Below are positions 42,763-53,669 of a stretch of 64,000 nt of DNA, piece after piece. The DNA comes from Bicyclus anynana. Its lineage: Eukaryota > Arthropoda > Insecta > Lepidoptera > Nymphalidae. The stretch spans positions 7,812,001 to 7,876,000 of the forward strand of contig NC_069106.1 of assembly GCF_947172395.1 (NCBI RefSeq). Direction: 5' to 3'. The notes beneath the pieces are model-generated. The model made no database searches. It was given only the letters and a program-made list of their open reading frames with translations, and was not told the DNA's origin. Numbering within the stretch: the first letter of the stretch is position 1; each line of letters starts with the position of its first letter. The position numbers and the translations under genes are program-made.

Positions 42763-43199
42763 ATGGTATATATTAACTATATCAGCTATAGTTAACCCTC
42801 CACTGGGTTTAGCTTTCCTAAAATGAGATATGTGTGGCTAACGCAGGCTTTCGGTCCAAGAATAAAGCTTTTTATTATTTTTCCAATTCATATAATAATA
42901 ATTTCACTTCTCACGATGCCTGGTTTTTATTTTTTAATTTTCAAATAATACATTTACAGCCATATTTATAAACATGGATTAAAAATAAACCTAAATTTTC
43001 ATCAAAGCAAAGTGGACTAAAACACTACCATTTATAGTAAATTTTAAACCCGGCTAAAACTCACGTGATGCAAGAACCAGCTCATGAATAAGGGCCCCGT
43101 ATAGGTTCAAAACTAGTCGGGCATACTCCGACGTTTTATCAAGTTAGTTTCATAATTAATTAATATGAATACCACTCACAATAGTTTGAATTCTAAAAA

Positions 43200-43464
43200 A
43201 AAATATTTAATCTTATTCAATGTTTATAAATGTAGCATTTATAGTTTTATATCTATTCAAGTATAGATTTACACCACGATATTTCATACTATTAGATATG
43301 TTACGTGCCTACAAGATCACCGCAAAAAGTGATCCGAACTCAGTTACTCCACTGAGCACACATGCACAGTTTTGCGTTTACTTACATTATACAGGATGCT
43401 GGGGAGTATTTTCCATAACTCATAACATTCTACCAAAAATGAATTTTAAATTTTCAAAGGACAC
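43200..43464 (+). repeat. R5/R4 remnants
   Basis: R5 phrases (tactattagatatgttacg, caccgcaaaaagtgatcc, gttttgcgtttacttacatt) run into an R4 start (tacaggatgctggggagta). Confidence 0.4.
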
Positions 43465-43648
43465 AAGCTGACAATGCGCGGTTTCACCCGCGTGGTTCCC
43501 GTTCCCGTAGGAATACGGGAATAATATATAGCCTTCCTCGATAAATGGGCTATCTCTAACAATGAAAGAAAGGACTAGTAGTTCCTGAGATCAGCGCGTT
43601 CAATCAAACAAACAAACAAACTATTCAGCTTTATAATATTAGTACAGA
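43465..43648 (-). mobile_element. HEL element inside R4
   Basis: Plus strand: agctgacaatgcgcggtttc, ttcctcgataaatgggctat, ataatattagtacaga. It interrupts R4, whose middle resumes at 43650. Confidence 0.6.
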
Positions 43649-43877
43649 TGTGTTTTAAAATTAATATATACAGAGTAAATAATATTCATTTTATTAACAG
43701 ATCTTAAAATGTGTCCCTTATAATTATGACGTAGCCAAAATTTAAAATTTTAAAATGCAAGGATAGATAAAGGCGTGTGTTACATATATAGATGGAATTA
43801 TTTGAATTACTTTGTATGAAATCGTAAAAAGTTTTTATTTTTTACTTGCACTATAAAAATTACATATTAATATTACA

Positions 43878-44208
43878 TTTTTTTTTTTATTCTTTACAAG
43901 TTAGCCCTTGACTACAATCTCACCTGATGGTAAGTGATGATGCAGTCTAAGATGGAAGCGGGCTAACTTGTTAGGAGGAGGATGAAAATCCACACCCCTT
44001 TCGGTTTCTACACGGCATCGTACCGGAACGCTAAATCGCTTGGCGGTACGTCTTTGTCGGTAGGGTGGTAACTAGCCACGGCCGAAGCCTCCCATCAGCC
44101 AGACCTGGACAAATTAAGAAAATCTCAATCTGCCCAGCCGGGGATCGAACCCAGGACCTCCGTTTTGTAAATCCAGCGCGCATACCACTGCGCCACGGAG
44201 GCCGTCAA
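43878..44208 (-). mobile_element. SINE-A, full length
   Basis: Plus strand: T-run, acaagttagcccttgactac, cggtttctacacggcatcg, ggatcgaacccaggacctcc, ccactgcgccacggaggcc. Complete tRNA-like head. It is inserted in R4, which resumes and ends cgagcaccctgtat at 44275. Confidence 0.85.
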
Positions 44209-44390
44209 AAATTATAAATCATAAACAAAATATTAGTTATGCAGTTATGGGAAATACTCCCGAGCACCCTGTATATTTATGTATATATAGATTTTACACT
44301 TCCTGAATACACAACTCGACATTGTAGACAATATTAATTGTTTACTATGCGACTAAATGTCAATTAGGCGCCATTGTTCGCCTCAGTTAC

Positions 44391-44705
44391 AGCCGTGATA
44401 GCCCAGTGGATATGACCTCTGCCTCCGATTTCGGAGGGTGTGGGTTCGAATCCGATCCGGGGCATGCACCTCCAACTTGTCAGTTGTGTGTATTTTAAGA
44501 AATTAAATATCACACGGTGAAACGGTGTATCTCAAACGGTGAAGAAAAACATCGTGAGGAAACCTGCACACCAGAGAATTTTCTTAATTCTCTGCGTGTG
44601 TGACGTCTGCCAATCCGCATTGGGCCAGCGTGGTGAACTATTGGCCTAACCCCTCTCATTCTCAGAGGAGACTCGAGCTCAGCAGTGAGCCGAATACGGG
44701 TTGAT
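44391..44705 (+). mobile_element. SINE-B, full length
   Basis: Head agccgtgatagcccagtgg and gtgggttcgaatccgatcc, complete body, ends gagccgaatacgggttgat. A local duplication adds an extra aaacggtg block. It interrupts an R5 remnant: gttcgcctcagttac occurs on both sides (44379 and 44707), a probable target duplication. Confidence 0.8.
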
Positions 44706-44826
44706 AACGTTCGCCTCAGTTACGACGCGGTAATGCCATATCTAATAGTACAAAATATCATTGGATATACAATCAATCCACGAATAGCATACCATAGAAG
44801 TTTCACTCCTACATATACACCCACAA

Positions 44827-47800
44827 CTATATCACCTGTTCAGAATCATTATTAGATACTGCTTCATTACTACTAATATTACTTCTATACAATTTCAAAT
44901 TTGTTTCAGTGTAATCTAGAATTTTTCTACTAGAATGCCTTATGTACAACATTTGTTTGTGGTATATTTTGAGAGCACCCTTTATTGTTATGTATGTTAG
45001 ACCTCCGAGTATTGTTCTGTGGAGGTTGTTTTGGACGGACCTGAAGAATATTTTGCCGATTATGGTGGAAATGGTGGGGAGGAGGAGGGCGGAACAGAAT
45101 ATCCTGGTGGGGGATAAATGGTGGGTGGTGGTTTGGTTTGTGTTGTTGTGTTGTCCGGATACTATGGCGCCTCTGTCACCTTCAACACTGTAAAGAAAAT
45201 TTGTTATTAATTTATAAACAAACTGCCATTGACCTCTTATAACAAAAAAACGCACAATCATGTAGAAAATTTCACTCAAAAACTAGCCAATTTTGCTTTG
45301 ACAGTTTTAGAATTATTGGCAAAGCAAATTATACCTAAAGGCTATAAAATCCTATCCTATCCTACTAATATAATAAACGCGAAAGTTTGTATGGATGTTT
45401 GGATGTTTGTTACTCTTTAATGCCTCGGCTACTGAACCGAATCACCTAAAATTTGAAGTAGAGAGAGATATAGTCTGGATTAACACATAGGTTACTTTTT
45501 ATCCCGTAAAAATCCATGGCTCCCGAGGGATTTGTGAAAACTAAATTCCACGCGGACGAAGTTGCAAGCGTCCGCTAGATAATTTACAAACAAGCTGCTT
45601 AACCATACAACCGTTGGTCACAAGTCTGCTCGGAGTTTTTGTATCTGGACCTGACTATCTGGATTTTTATCTGGACGATGGACCCAGCACCCCCACGGTG
45701 AACCCATGACAGAAAACATTTACATATTACATGTACACTCAGACCAATTATTGTATAGGACCTGCCTCGCTAGACGTTACTTTTCTGTCAAAGTATATGA
45801 TCAACGATCTAATGCGATTATAAAAGCTGTCTCTATAGAATCGATGTTAAATAGTTGTAATCGTGTTTGTCGGTTAAAGAGCTCCGTAAAAATACCTTTT
45901 TGAGTAATTGAATTGTGTAAAAAACAGGCAAAAACTTCTAGTATAATTTAAGATATATAAAAAATCTAAGCTTGTTTTCCTCAGAAAATTACAGACAATT
46001 TTGTTCGTGACTATGAGTGCGATACAGGTCCTTCTATAATTGGTCTGAGCATGTACATATTAAATTTGTAAACAAAAACACTATCCACGATTACATCATC
46101 ATCATCATTATCAGCCGATGGACGTCCACTGCTGGACATAGGCCTCTTGCATGGTCTTCCAAACACAAAGGTCTCGAGACGACAGCATCCAGCGGCTCCC
46201 TGCAATCCGCTTGATTTCCATCTAATGGGGGGTCGACCAACACTGCGCTTTTCGGTGCGGGGTCGCCTTTCCAGCACCTTGAGACTCCAACGTCCATCGG
46301 CTCTTCGAACGATACTTCGCGACTCGCTAAGCTATATTAGTGGCTTTATCCACAAATTAAACAAATTAAAAATAAAAAAAAAAGTTGGATCAAGAGTCGG
46401 ATACAGAAGGCAGTGATTCTTGAGACGGACTCTGGAGCCCTGACCACCGGTTGCTTGGGCACTCAAATGTCCCGCAGCGGGAGGATTGATTTTTTTTTTA
46501 ATTTTTATAGTGTTTTGTATTTTATATTTATATTGACATTGTTCAAATTAAAAAAAAAAGAACTAATAAATAAATGAGAGAAAAAAAATACTTACTTTCC
46601 AAAAGGCAGTATATACGCCAGCGCTGGTATCTTCGCACAGTACTTGCGCAAGAAGAGCAGCACCGAGTCCTCCCAGTTGTACATCTTGGCGCTGATGAGC
46701 GTGACTGGGATGGTGGGCAACAGCACCAGAAGCACCAGCGGGTCCGCAGACTCCATCATCTCCAGCCCTTCTCTGTGACCAACTACCTGGAAACGAAAAT
46801 GTTTAATTATATACTATAGCACATCACTATAAACGTTTCGCAACACTATAAGCCGCGGCGACCGCGCGTCGCGCATAGGCATTAGGCAGTCGACCACAAC
46901 GTTGATACGTGAACATACGTACTCGGGGTCGAGTGCACTAATTACGATATATTAGTAACAACCCCAATTTTTGATTTGTATAACCATACGTTTCTTTAAT
47001 AAATTGTATAAATAGTCTACGAGTTTGAAATAGTAATTCCTATAATACATAAGTTGGCAAATAACAAAATAGTTATTATTTAATTAGGTTTAGGTTTAGG
47101 TTAGGTTATAGTTATTATTTAATTAGGTTTAGGTTTAGGTTAGGTTAGCTTTTTATAGTTTTGTTTTTAACCGACATAAAAGCGTTGGAAGTCTTTACTA
47201 TTTTCATTTTTAATAATAATAAAAAATATTATGTTTTTATTATTTTTTTAAGGCATATTTTTAACATACCTTTGTAATTTTTTACAATATTTAATCATAT
47301 AAAAATATAAAAAATAGTAGTTTTTTATTATGTTACCGGCAATGTGTATAATTCAGGTATACTATACAATGCCTAGGCAATGTACTAAACACTGGGGCGG
47401 TCTGGCTTTGTTTAAAATATTATAAACTAGCGGACGCCCGCAACTACGTCCGCGTGGAATTCAGTTTTTCACAAATCCCTCGGAAACCATGGATGTTAAT
47501 CCAGAGTAAAATCTATTTCCATTCCAAATTTCAGCCAAATCGCTTCCGAAGCCGCTGCACAAAGGAGGAGGTGTTCCAAAAATCAGACAGACTGCGTGAA
47601 GTCAAAAATACACAAAAGTGAATAGATGAGACGAGACTAGTTACTAGCTAGAATGTATGCATATTAGATTCATATTTGGACTTCGCAAATATGACCATGT
47701 TTCCGAATTTCGCGAAAAACTCAAGTGGCCCTCGATCCGCCTTCGCAGGAATACTCACATTCTGTCTTTTTTGTATAATGTCCTGTTTAATCCTACGACT

Positions 47801-50800
47801 ACGATTTATTTAAAAGAGCGTTTTAGCTTTCTAAGTGATACTCACTGTCGCTCCCTTCGCTCTGAAGACAACCTAATCTTAAAAATTCCTTCCCATAATA
47901 CTTCCTTCTATTCTAAATCTTTTTCTGTTAAAGCTGCTCGGCTCTGGAATTCATTGCCCTTAGACACTCGGCGTGCCCAATCTCTAACCTCTTTCAAACG
48001 GCTGGTAAACATGCACTTTTTTCCTCCCTGATCTTTTAATTTCTTTTGTCTTCCCTTAGATGCCGTCTTGTTTTGCAGGTTTTCATGTATGTATGTATGT
48101 ATGTATGTATGTATGTATATATGTATTTCTTTGTATATATGTATGATGTAGTTAAGTATAGTCTATGTATTATTATTATGTATTATTGCTTAATATTTAT
48201 GTATTTAAATTACTTAACTTTTCTTATTTTTGTGTGCGTATACCCGAATCGGTGCTTACGTTTTTTTTTTTCTCTTCCACAGTGGTTGTCTGGAAGAGAT
48301 CGCTCTTTAGCGATAAGACCGCCATTTGTACATTAGTTTCTAAGTGTTATTATAAGTTATTGTTTATTTTTGTTTTTAATGTACAATAAAGTATATTTCT
48401 TCTTTCTTCTTCTTCTTCTATGCATTTCAAAATTAAATATTTCGAGAATTTGACGAAGCGTACTCTAAAGGAGGTTACGAAGTTGCAAAATAAAACCGTC
48501 ATCTTTTTATTCTAGAGCTACTTTTCATTAATTTATTTTAATTTTGAAGAATAAATAATGAAAAATAACCATTTATTCTTCCTATAATCTGATAGGCCTC
48601 TGCAACGCTCGAGTCCATCTCCATTTCCATCATGGTCTCTCCTAGCTTTTTTTTCTTCTTCATATCATCTAATTTACCAAATCTCTTATATCCCCGTGAG
48701 CGCGACGCTCAAGTGAATCCCTATTTAGTCTCATGGGCTCCCCTACCGTTATAAGAATTTATTAACAACAATGTCAACTGAAACAAATTTTTTTAACCTC
48801 GAGTTTTGTGTTGAAGTGACCTTCGTATTCGTACCTATTCACATAGATGTCTGTCTAAAATTAAACTTATTGTCTAGATTTTGTCGTCTGCCTGTTAATC
48901 AACATGACAATATGGTGAAGCTATGAATGAGGTCCTTGTTTAAGTATAATACACAGTTCGAGACATTGTAGGAAGTAAAATAAAATAAAATAATAATAAT
49001 AATAATAAAAAAATAGCTTTATTTCCTTACAATTACAGACTTTTTTTTTCAAATAATGTAGGAGGCAATCTATACTTATAATAAAACTGTAACAGGTCAA
49101 ATTCTGGACATTAAAGATATTTTGAAAATTTTTATTGGAGGGCTACATAATCGATACTGAAGATATTATATATATATTTTTATTTGTCTGTCTGTCCGTC
49201 TTTTCGTTGACTGGGCATCACGCTGAAACTACTAAATGAATTCAAATGAAACAAGATTTGAGAAGAAGGTTATAGGAGACTTTTTATCGCGAAAATAAAA
49301 TGAGGAGGGGGTAAAATAAGGGTTGAAAGTTTGAATGGAACGTCCTTCAATTTTCAAGTTACATTAATTGTAAAAATAATGTAGATTTTTATATCCCTAC
49401 AGAGTTTGAAGTCTACCCTCGTTAAATACCTTGTACACCCCTGGTTGCCACGAAGCTAACGGTCTGGCGACTGACAACTGACAAAATTACTTTTCATTGA
49501 TAAGAATTTTTTTACGAATGTAGGTCGAAAATCTAAGTATCTAAACCTATATGTACGTATTTGTCCTAACTTAATCATGTCTGTATTTAATCACTAATAT
49601 AATTATTATAATTATTATCAAAATCGGATTTAGGTAGATAATAGGAGCGAGCATTCATTGAGGTCAATAAATAATAATCTTGTTTCAGTGAAAAGTGATT
49701 GTGGTCTTTAATGAATTTTTTCTACTCCAATTTCTCAATATAAAACCTCAAACCATATAACAAAGCTATTCATTCATTCCTTCAGGTCTTTTTTTTTTAA
49801 ATAGTCCCATTCCATGGCTACAAAAATGCAGATACAAAAATCGAGGAATATATGCCCAACGCCAATTATTATTTATTAACTATTGTTAATTCTTTTCTTT
49901 CTTATAATGGTCGTAGAAAATTATTGTATGCCACTGCACGTAATTAGCGATAGTAGCACTCTTGTAGTCTATTGTGCAACTCGGTTTCGTCTCATTGGGC
50001 GACATTCGAGCTACAATGGCCCTTATTACAGTGGCATAAATAACTACAAAGTTATCACCCGCCGTCCCGCATCGGAACAGCGTGGTCGGTGCTCTATATC
50101 CCTTCTCGAGGAAGGCCTGCCCCTGTTGTGGGTTAAAATAGGTTGATAATGTATGCAAATGTATCTTTATCTATTAAAGCCATTCTGTTATATTCTCAAC
50201 ACAGTTCATTTGAATACTAAGTGTGTAATGACTTTGTAAACTATTGTTACATCGGCTCGTTGCTTCGTTAAATGGCCATTGTTACGAGTTAACAATTATT
50301 ATATTTTTGATAAAATCTTATAGTTCTATTCTAACCTCAGACCAATTATTGTATAGGACCTGCCTCGCTAGACGTTACTTTTCTGTCAAAGTATATGATC
50401 GACGATCTAATGTGATTATAGAAACTGTCTCTATAGTGTCGATGTTAAATAGTTGTAATCGTGTTCGTCGGTTAAAGAGCTCCGTAAAAATATCTTTTTG
50501 TGTAATTGAATTGTGTAAAAAACGGGAAAAAACTTCTAGTTTAGTATAAGATTTATACCAAATCTAAGCTCGTTTTCTTCAGAAAATGACAGACAATTTT
50601 GTTCGTGACTATGAGTGTGATGCAGGTCCTTCTATAATTGGTCTGAGATTCTAACTGATAATGAACCGTACAAGCCGTTAGTATTTTTTGCAGAGCCCCG
50701 CGACCTGAGACATTGATAATAAGTCTCATATGATCTCTTCTAAAGCTTTTTATAGTTACGAATGCGCCCATGGATGGGGATACTATAATGCGATAAGGTA

Positions 50801-52520
50801 GAATATTTTTATTTTTATTAACTTACTAGCTGACGCCACGCGGTTTTACTTGCGTGGTTCCCGTTCCCGTAGCAAAACGTGAAACAAAAAATAATATATA
50901 GCCTACAGCCTTCGTCGATAAATGGGCTATCTAACACTGAAATAATTTTTCAAATTCGACCAGTAGTTCCTGAGATTAAGGGTTCAATCAAACAAACAAA
51001 CAAACTCTTCAGCTTTATATATTAGTATAGATATAGATTTATTATTCTACAAAATACATATTTTAATTAAGCCTAACCATGACGCAAAGATAGCCTTGTA
51101 ATCTACATGACAGTGACAAAACTAATAATATCTCCTCTATAACTTATCTAACAACAGAAGCGCCCATGGATGGTAATAAGACGAAAGATAAGTTAAATAG
51201 CACTAACCTGCATGACAGTGACAGAACTATACATTACAGATCTAGTATATAACTTAGGTACATCTTATTCAATAACAAAACCGCCCATGGATGGTAATAA
51301 GACGATAGAGAGATAGCACTAACCAGCATAACAGTGACAGCACCATATATAGACCCCGGTAGAACCCCGCCGGCTATGAAGGGGCTGATCTTGTACGTGA
51401 TTTCCTACACCGCATCTAACAACGCTACAAAGGCGCCCATGGATGGTAATAAGACGATAGAAAGAAAGGAGAGATAGCACTAACCAGCATAACAGTGACA
51501 GCACCATATATAGACCCCGGTAGAACCCCGCCGGCTATGAAGGGGCTGATCTTGTACGTGATTTCCTACACCGCATCTAACAACGCTACAAAGGCGCCCA
51601 TGGATGGTAATAAGACGATAGAAAGAAAGGAGAGATAGCACTAACCAGCATAACAGTGACAGCACCATATATAGACCCCGGTAGAGCCCCGCCGGCTATG
51701 AAGGGGCTGATCTTATGTTTGATTTCTTCCATCCAACAACGCTACGAAGACGCCCATGATTGGTAATAAGACGATAGAATGAAAATATAGATAGCACTAA
51801 CCAACAGTGACAGCACCATACATGATCGCTATCTAATTATATAAAAATTAGTCGGGTTTTCCTTTCTGACGCTATAACTCCAGAACGCACGAACCGATTT
51901 CCACGGTTTTGCATTCGTTGGAAAGGTCTCAGGCTCCGTGAGGTTTATAGCAAAGAAAATTCAGGAAAAATTTCAACGTAAGGTAGAGGTAGGGTAGGGT
52001 ACGGGTAGGGGTAGGGTAGGGTAGGGGTAGGGTAGGGTAGGGTAGGGGTAGGGTAGGGGTAGAGTTGGGTAGGGGTAGTTGAAAGTTTACATCGAGTTTC
52101 ACGCGGACGAAGTCGCGGGCGTCCGCTAGTCTAATTATATAAACGCCAGTAAAACCTCGGTGGCTATGAAGGGGCTGATCTTGTACGTGATTTCCTCCAC
52201 CGCATCTAACAACGCTACCAACGCGCCCATGGATGGTAATAAGACGATAGAATGAAAGGATAGATATCACTAACCTGCATAACAGTGACAGCACCATACG
52301 TGATCGCGATCCAGTATATAGACCCCAGTAGAACCCCGCCGGCTATGAAGGGGCTGATCTTGTGCGTGATTTCCTCCAGCGCATCCAACAACGCTACGAA
52401 GGCGCCCATGGATGGGAACACAACGATGTACTCCGCCTTGCACTGTGGGCACAACACTTTCCTGGTGATGTTGCCGCGCTGTTTCTCATCCACCCAGCGT
52501 TGGAGACAACTTTGGTGCAC
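44827..52520 (-). CDS. MARCHF5: MARCH5-type E3 ubiquitin ligase, C-terminal three exons (5' incomplete)
   Basis: Homologue of MARCH5, a RING-CH E3 ligase of the mitochondrial outer membrane that controls mitochondrial dynamics. Coding exons 52520-52275, 46786-46596 and 45187-44827 join in frame with canonical donors (ATGCAG|gttagt, GGAAA|gtaag) and acceptors. They give 265 residues, stop TAG at 44827. They begin VHQSCLQRWVDEKQRGN with the last RING-CH ligands (His 2, Cys 5, CPQC). Four hydrophobic segments follow: GVLLGSIYWIAITYGAVTVM, PLVLLVLLPTIPVTLIS, IFCSALLLPTISTIIGKIFF and TILGGLTYITIKGAL. Family blocks include VVGHREGLEMMESADPL and SRKILDY. The tail after KILDYTE is about 25 residues longer than in human MARCH5 (278 aa in total). 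The N-terminal exon(s) with the first zinc ligands were not found and probably lie beyond 64000. The introns are full of repeats. Confidence 0.93.
45231..45348 (+). mobile_element. M2 MITE, left part, in MARCH5 intron
   Basis: ttgacctcttataacaaaaa, acgcacaatcatgtagaaaa, gacagttttagaattattgg. Cut off by the Helitron-like element at 45349. It begins 44 bases upstream of the last exon's acceptor (reading leftward). Confidence 0.5.
45349..45578 (+). mobile_element. Helitron-like family 2 element
   Basis: atcctatcctactaatataa, gcgaaagtttgtatggatg, tttttatcccgtaaaaatcc, ccacgcggacgaagttgca, ends cgtccgctag. Same 3' end as 52129 and 22521. Confidence 0.5.
45738..46049 (+). mobile_element. hAT-like MITE with 8-bp TSD, MARCH5 intron
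   Basis: Ends ctcagaccaattattgtata and ataattggtctgag are inverted repeats. CATGTACA is duplicated at 45730-45737 and 46050-46057. 312 bases, non-coding, matching 50336-50648 almost throughout. Confidence 0.9.
46094..46312 (-). mobile_element. RTE-like LINE 3' end
   Basis: Plus strand: catcatcatcattatcagcc, gatggacgtccactgctgg, gtcgaccaacactgcgcttt, ggtcgcctttccagcacctt. The minus strand reads as the LINE C-terminus with frameshifts. Confidence 0.7.
47069..47150. repeat. Telomere-like TTAGG repeats in a 41-bp tandem pair
   Basis: The block tagttattatttaattagg + tttaggtttaggttaggtta occurs twice in a row. The second half of each is a degenerate run of the insect telomere unit TTAGG. Confidence 0.6.
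47428..47600 (-). mobile_element. Helitron-like family 2 element, truncated
   Basis: Plus strand: ctagcggacgcccgcaacta, cgtccgcgtggaattcagtt, tccattccaaatttcagcc. The 5' end is not clear. Confidence 0.5.
47643..48420 (+). mobile_element. Non-LTR retrotransposon (Jockey/CR1-type), 3' part
   Basis: A 124-codon frame (47657-48031) encodes the C-terminal region after the reverse transcriptase: FSFLSDTHCRSLRSEDNLIL, SHNTSFYSKSFSVKAARLWN, SLPLDTRRAQSLTSFKRLV. These motifs are typical of Jockey- and CR1-like ORF2 ends. A 3' UTR follows with a (tatg)n block at 48086-48130 and a tail of ttctt repeats. The reverse transcriptase core is absent; this is a 5'-truncated copy. Confidence 0.8.
48421..49074. 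other. No gene seen
   Basis: AT-rich with a short A-rich (aat)n run at 48980-49010. One patch (48590-48740) has higher complexity but no exon. Confidence 0.35.
49075..49440 (+). repeat. Dispersed element shared with 23085-23350
   Basis: atacttataataaaactgta, tgtctgtctgtccgtc, gggcatcacgctgaaactac, aatgaattcaaatgaaac, cttttatcgcgaaaataaa. Body of a Helitron-like or similar non-autonomous family. Confidence 0.45.
49441..50327. other. No gene seen
   Basis: AT-rich. An 87-codon plus-strand ORF (49883-50146) and its antisense partner are not supported by splice sites or domains. Confidence 0.35.
50336..50648 (+). mobile_element. hAT-like MITE with 8-bp TSD, MARCH5 intron
   Basis: 313 bases with the same inverted ends as 45738-46049. 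The target duplication ATTCTAAC is at 50328-50335 and 50649-50656. Confidence 0.9.
50826..51031 (-). mobile_element. HEL element
   Basis: Plus strand runs ctagctgacgccacgcgg to tatattagtataga, with ttcgtcgataaatgggctat inside. Contains a small internal insertion (acgtgaaacaaaaa). Confidence 0.6.
51090..52262 (-). repeat. Tandem array of partial MARCH5 exon copies
   Basis: In the intron just downstream of the real exon 52520-52275. About six partial copies of its 3' portion repeat with a 161-bp period; the units ending near 51479 and 51640 are almost identical. On the minus strand each copy contains CATGGGCGCC, GGGGCTGATC (as its complement), the TM1 segment and the donor gttagt. Two well-preserved copies have GCGGTGTAG where the gene has GCGCTGGAG, which puts a stop codon in frame. 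They also lack 18 bases (six codons) at the TAC/TAT in TM1. The outermost copies (51090-51318) are strongly decayed. Confidence 0.88.
51846..52129 (+). mobile_element. Helitron-like family 2 element inside the MARCH5 array
   Basis: Inserted in one exon copy. TCTAATTATATAAA lies on both sides (51832-51845 and 52130-52143) as a 14-base direct repeat. The body has cacgaaccgatttccacgg, a G-rich gggtagg block (51975-52078) and the 3' end cgggcgtccgctag. Confidence 0.6.
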
Positions 52521-52560
52521 CTGAAAATTGAAAATTTTCTCATAAACTATCGTTCTTTGG

Positions 52561-52690
52561 CTCAGACTAGTTACTTTAGGGACCTGCCTCGCTAGACGTG
52601 TCCCTTCTGTCAAAGATCAATGATCTAAGACGTTTAGAAAAACTGTTTCTATAGAAACGATGTTTCATTGTTGTAATCGTTTTAAGATTC
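52561..52690 (+). mobile_element. hAT-like MITE, left part, beside the MARCH5 exon
   Basis: ctcagactagttactttagg, gacctgcctcgctagacgtg, tctatagaaacgatgtttc and ttgtaatcgtttt follow the left half of the 45738 element. It begins 40 bases from the exon's acceptor. The right half is missing. Confidence 0.6.
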
Positions 52691-53130
52691 TCCTATCAAG
52701 CAGTTTGCAAGAGTTTTTGGAACGATCCTTATCCTATTCGCGCATTGCAAAAGAGGGCTAGACGGAAAAAGTTAAGACTAAAAGTTGTAACGACACTTTT
52801 TACCCGACTGCGTAAGGAGGGTAATGTTTTTACTATAATGTAAACCGTGACCTGAAGACAGCTGGTAAGGACCAGGGTAGCGATGACAGCTATAGCGATA
52901 GCGATAGCGAAATTCGTTCCATGCGGGTGTCCCTTGACGCCTCTCAAGTTTTTTTTTTCAACTTTCCATTTTGCTTAATATTCAGATCTCATCTTTTCAC
53001 GGTACACCTCTGCGTTTGGGTCATAGAAATTGATATGTGTACCAAATTTCAACTTAATTGGTTCAGTAGATTGACTGTGACAGACGGACTTTCGGATGTG
53101 CGGGAGTGGTCTTATTAGGGTTCCGTTTTT

Positions 53131-53325
53131 GAAGTTAGCCCTTGACTGCAATCTCACCTGATGGTAAGTGATGATGCAATCTAAGATGGAAGCGGGCTAA
53201 CTTGTTAGGAGGATGAAAATCCACACCTCTTTCGGTTTACGACATCGTACCGGAACGCTAAATCGCTTGGCGGTACGTCTTTGTCGGTAGGGTGGTAACT
53301 AGCCACGACCGAAGCCTCCCACCAG
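53131..53325 (-). mobile_element. SINE-A, truncated
   Basis: Plus strand: gaagttagcccttgactgc, gcgggctaacttgttaggag, cggtacgtctttgtcggtag, cgaagcctcccaccagc. No head. Confidence 0.65.
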
Positions 53326-53669
53326 CGCACCATCACGTACGTACGGAACCATAAAAATATTATAACATGATCGATCGATTGATCGATGGATTGTACAAAT
53401 AAATCTCAATATTATAAAGATTTCTCGAGATTAAAGTACTCTAGATAAATCGCCTTTCTTGTTAAAGTCCATTCGCTTCTTAATAGTCAATAGTATTTTA
53501 TCTGAATTGACCTTTCTCCGTTGAAAGTCAAGGTGAGTCAGCCCACTACAAAACATAATCTTATAGTGTTTCAATCTTGAGAACTCTCATATTAAGAACA
53601 ACTAAAATGCCTATAAAACATTTTTAACTTGAGCAAGTCTCTTTATTTTTTTGAGCCATTGTTTTTTTT

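Noticed and set aside
47657..48031. 124-aa ORF as a host gene
   Set aside because: Its motifs are those of Jockey/CR1-type ORF2 ends, and a LINE-like 3' UTR with simple-repeat tail follows.
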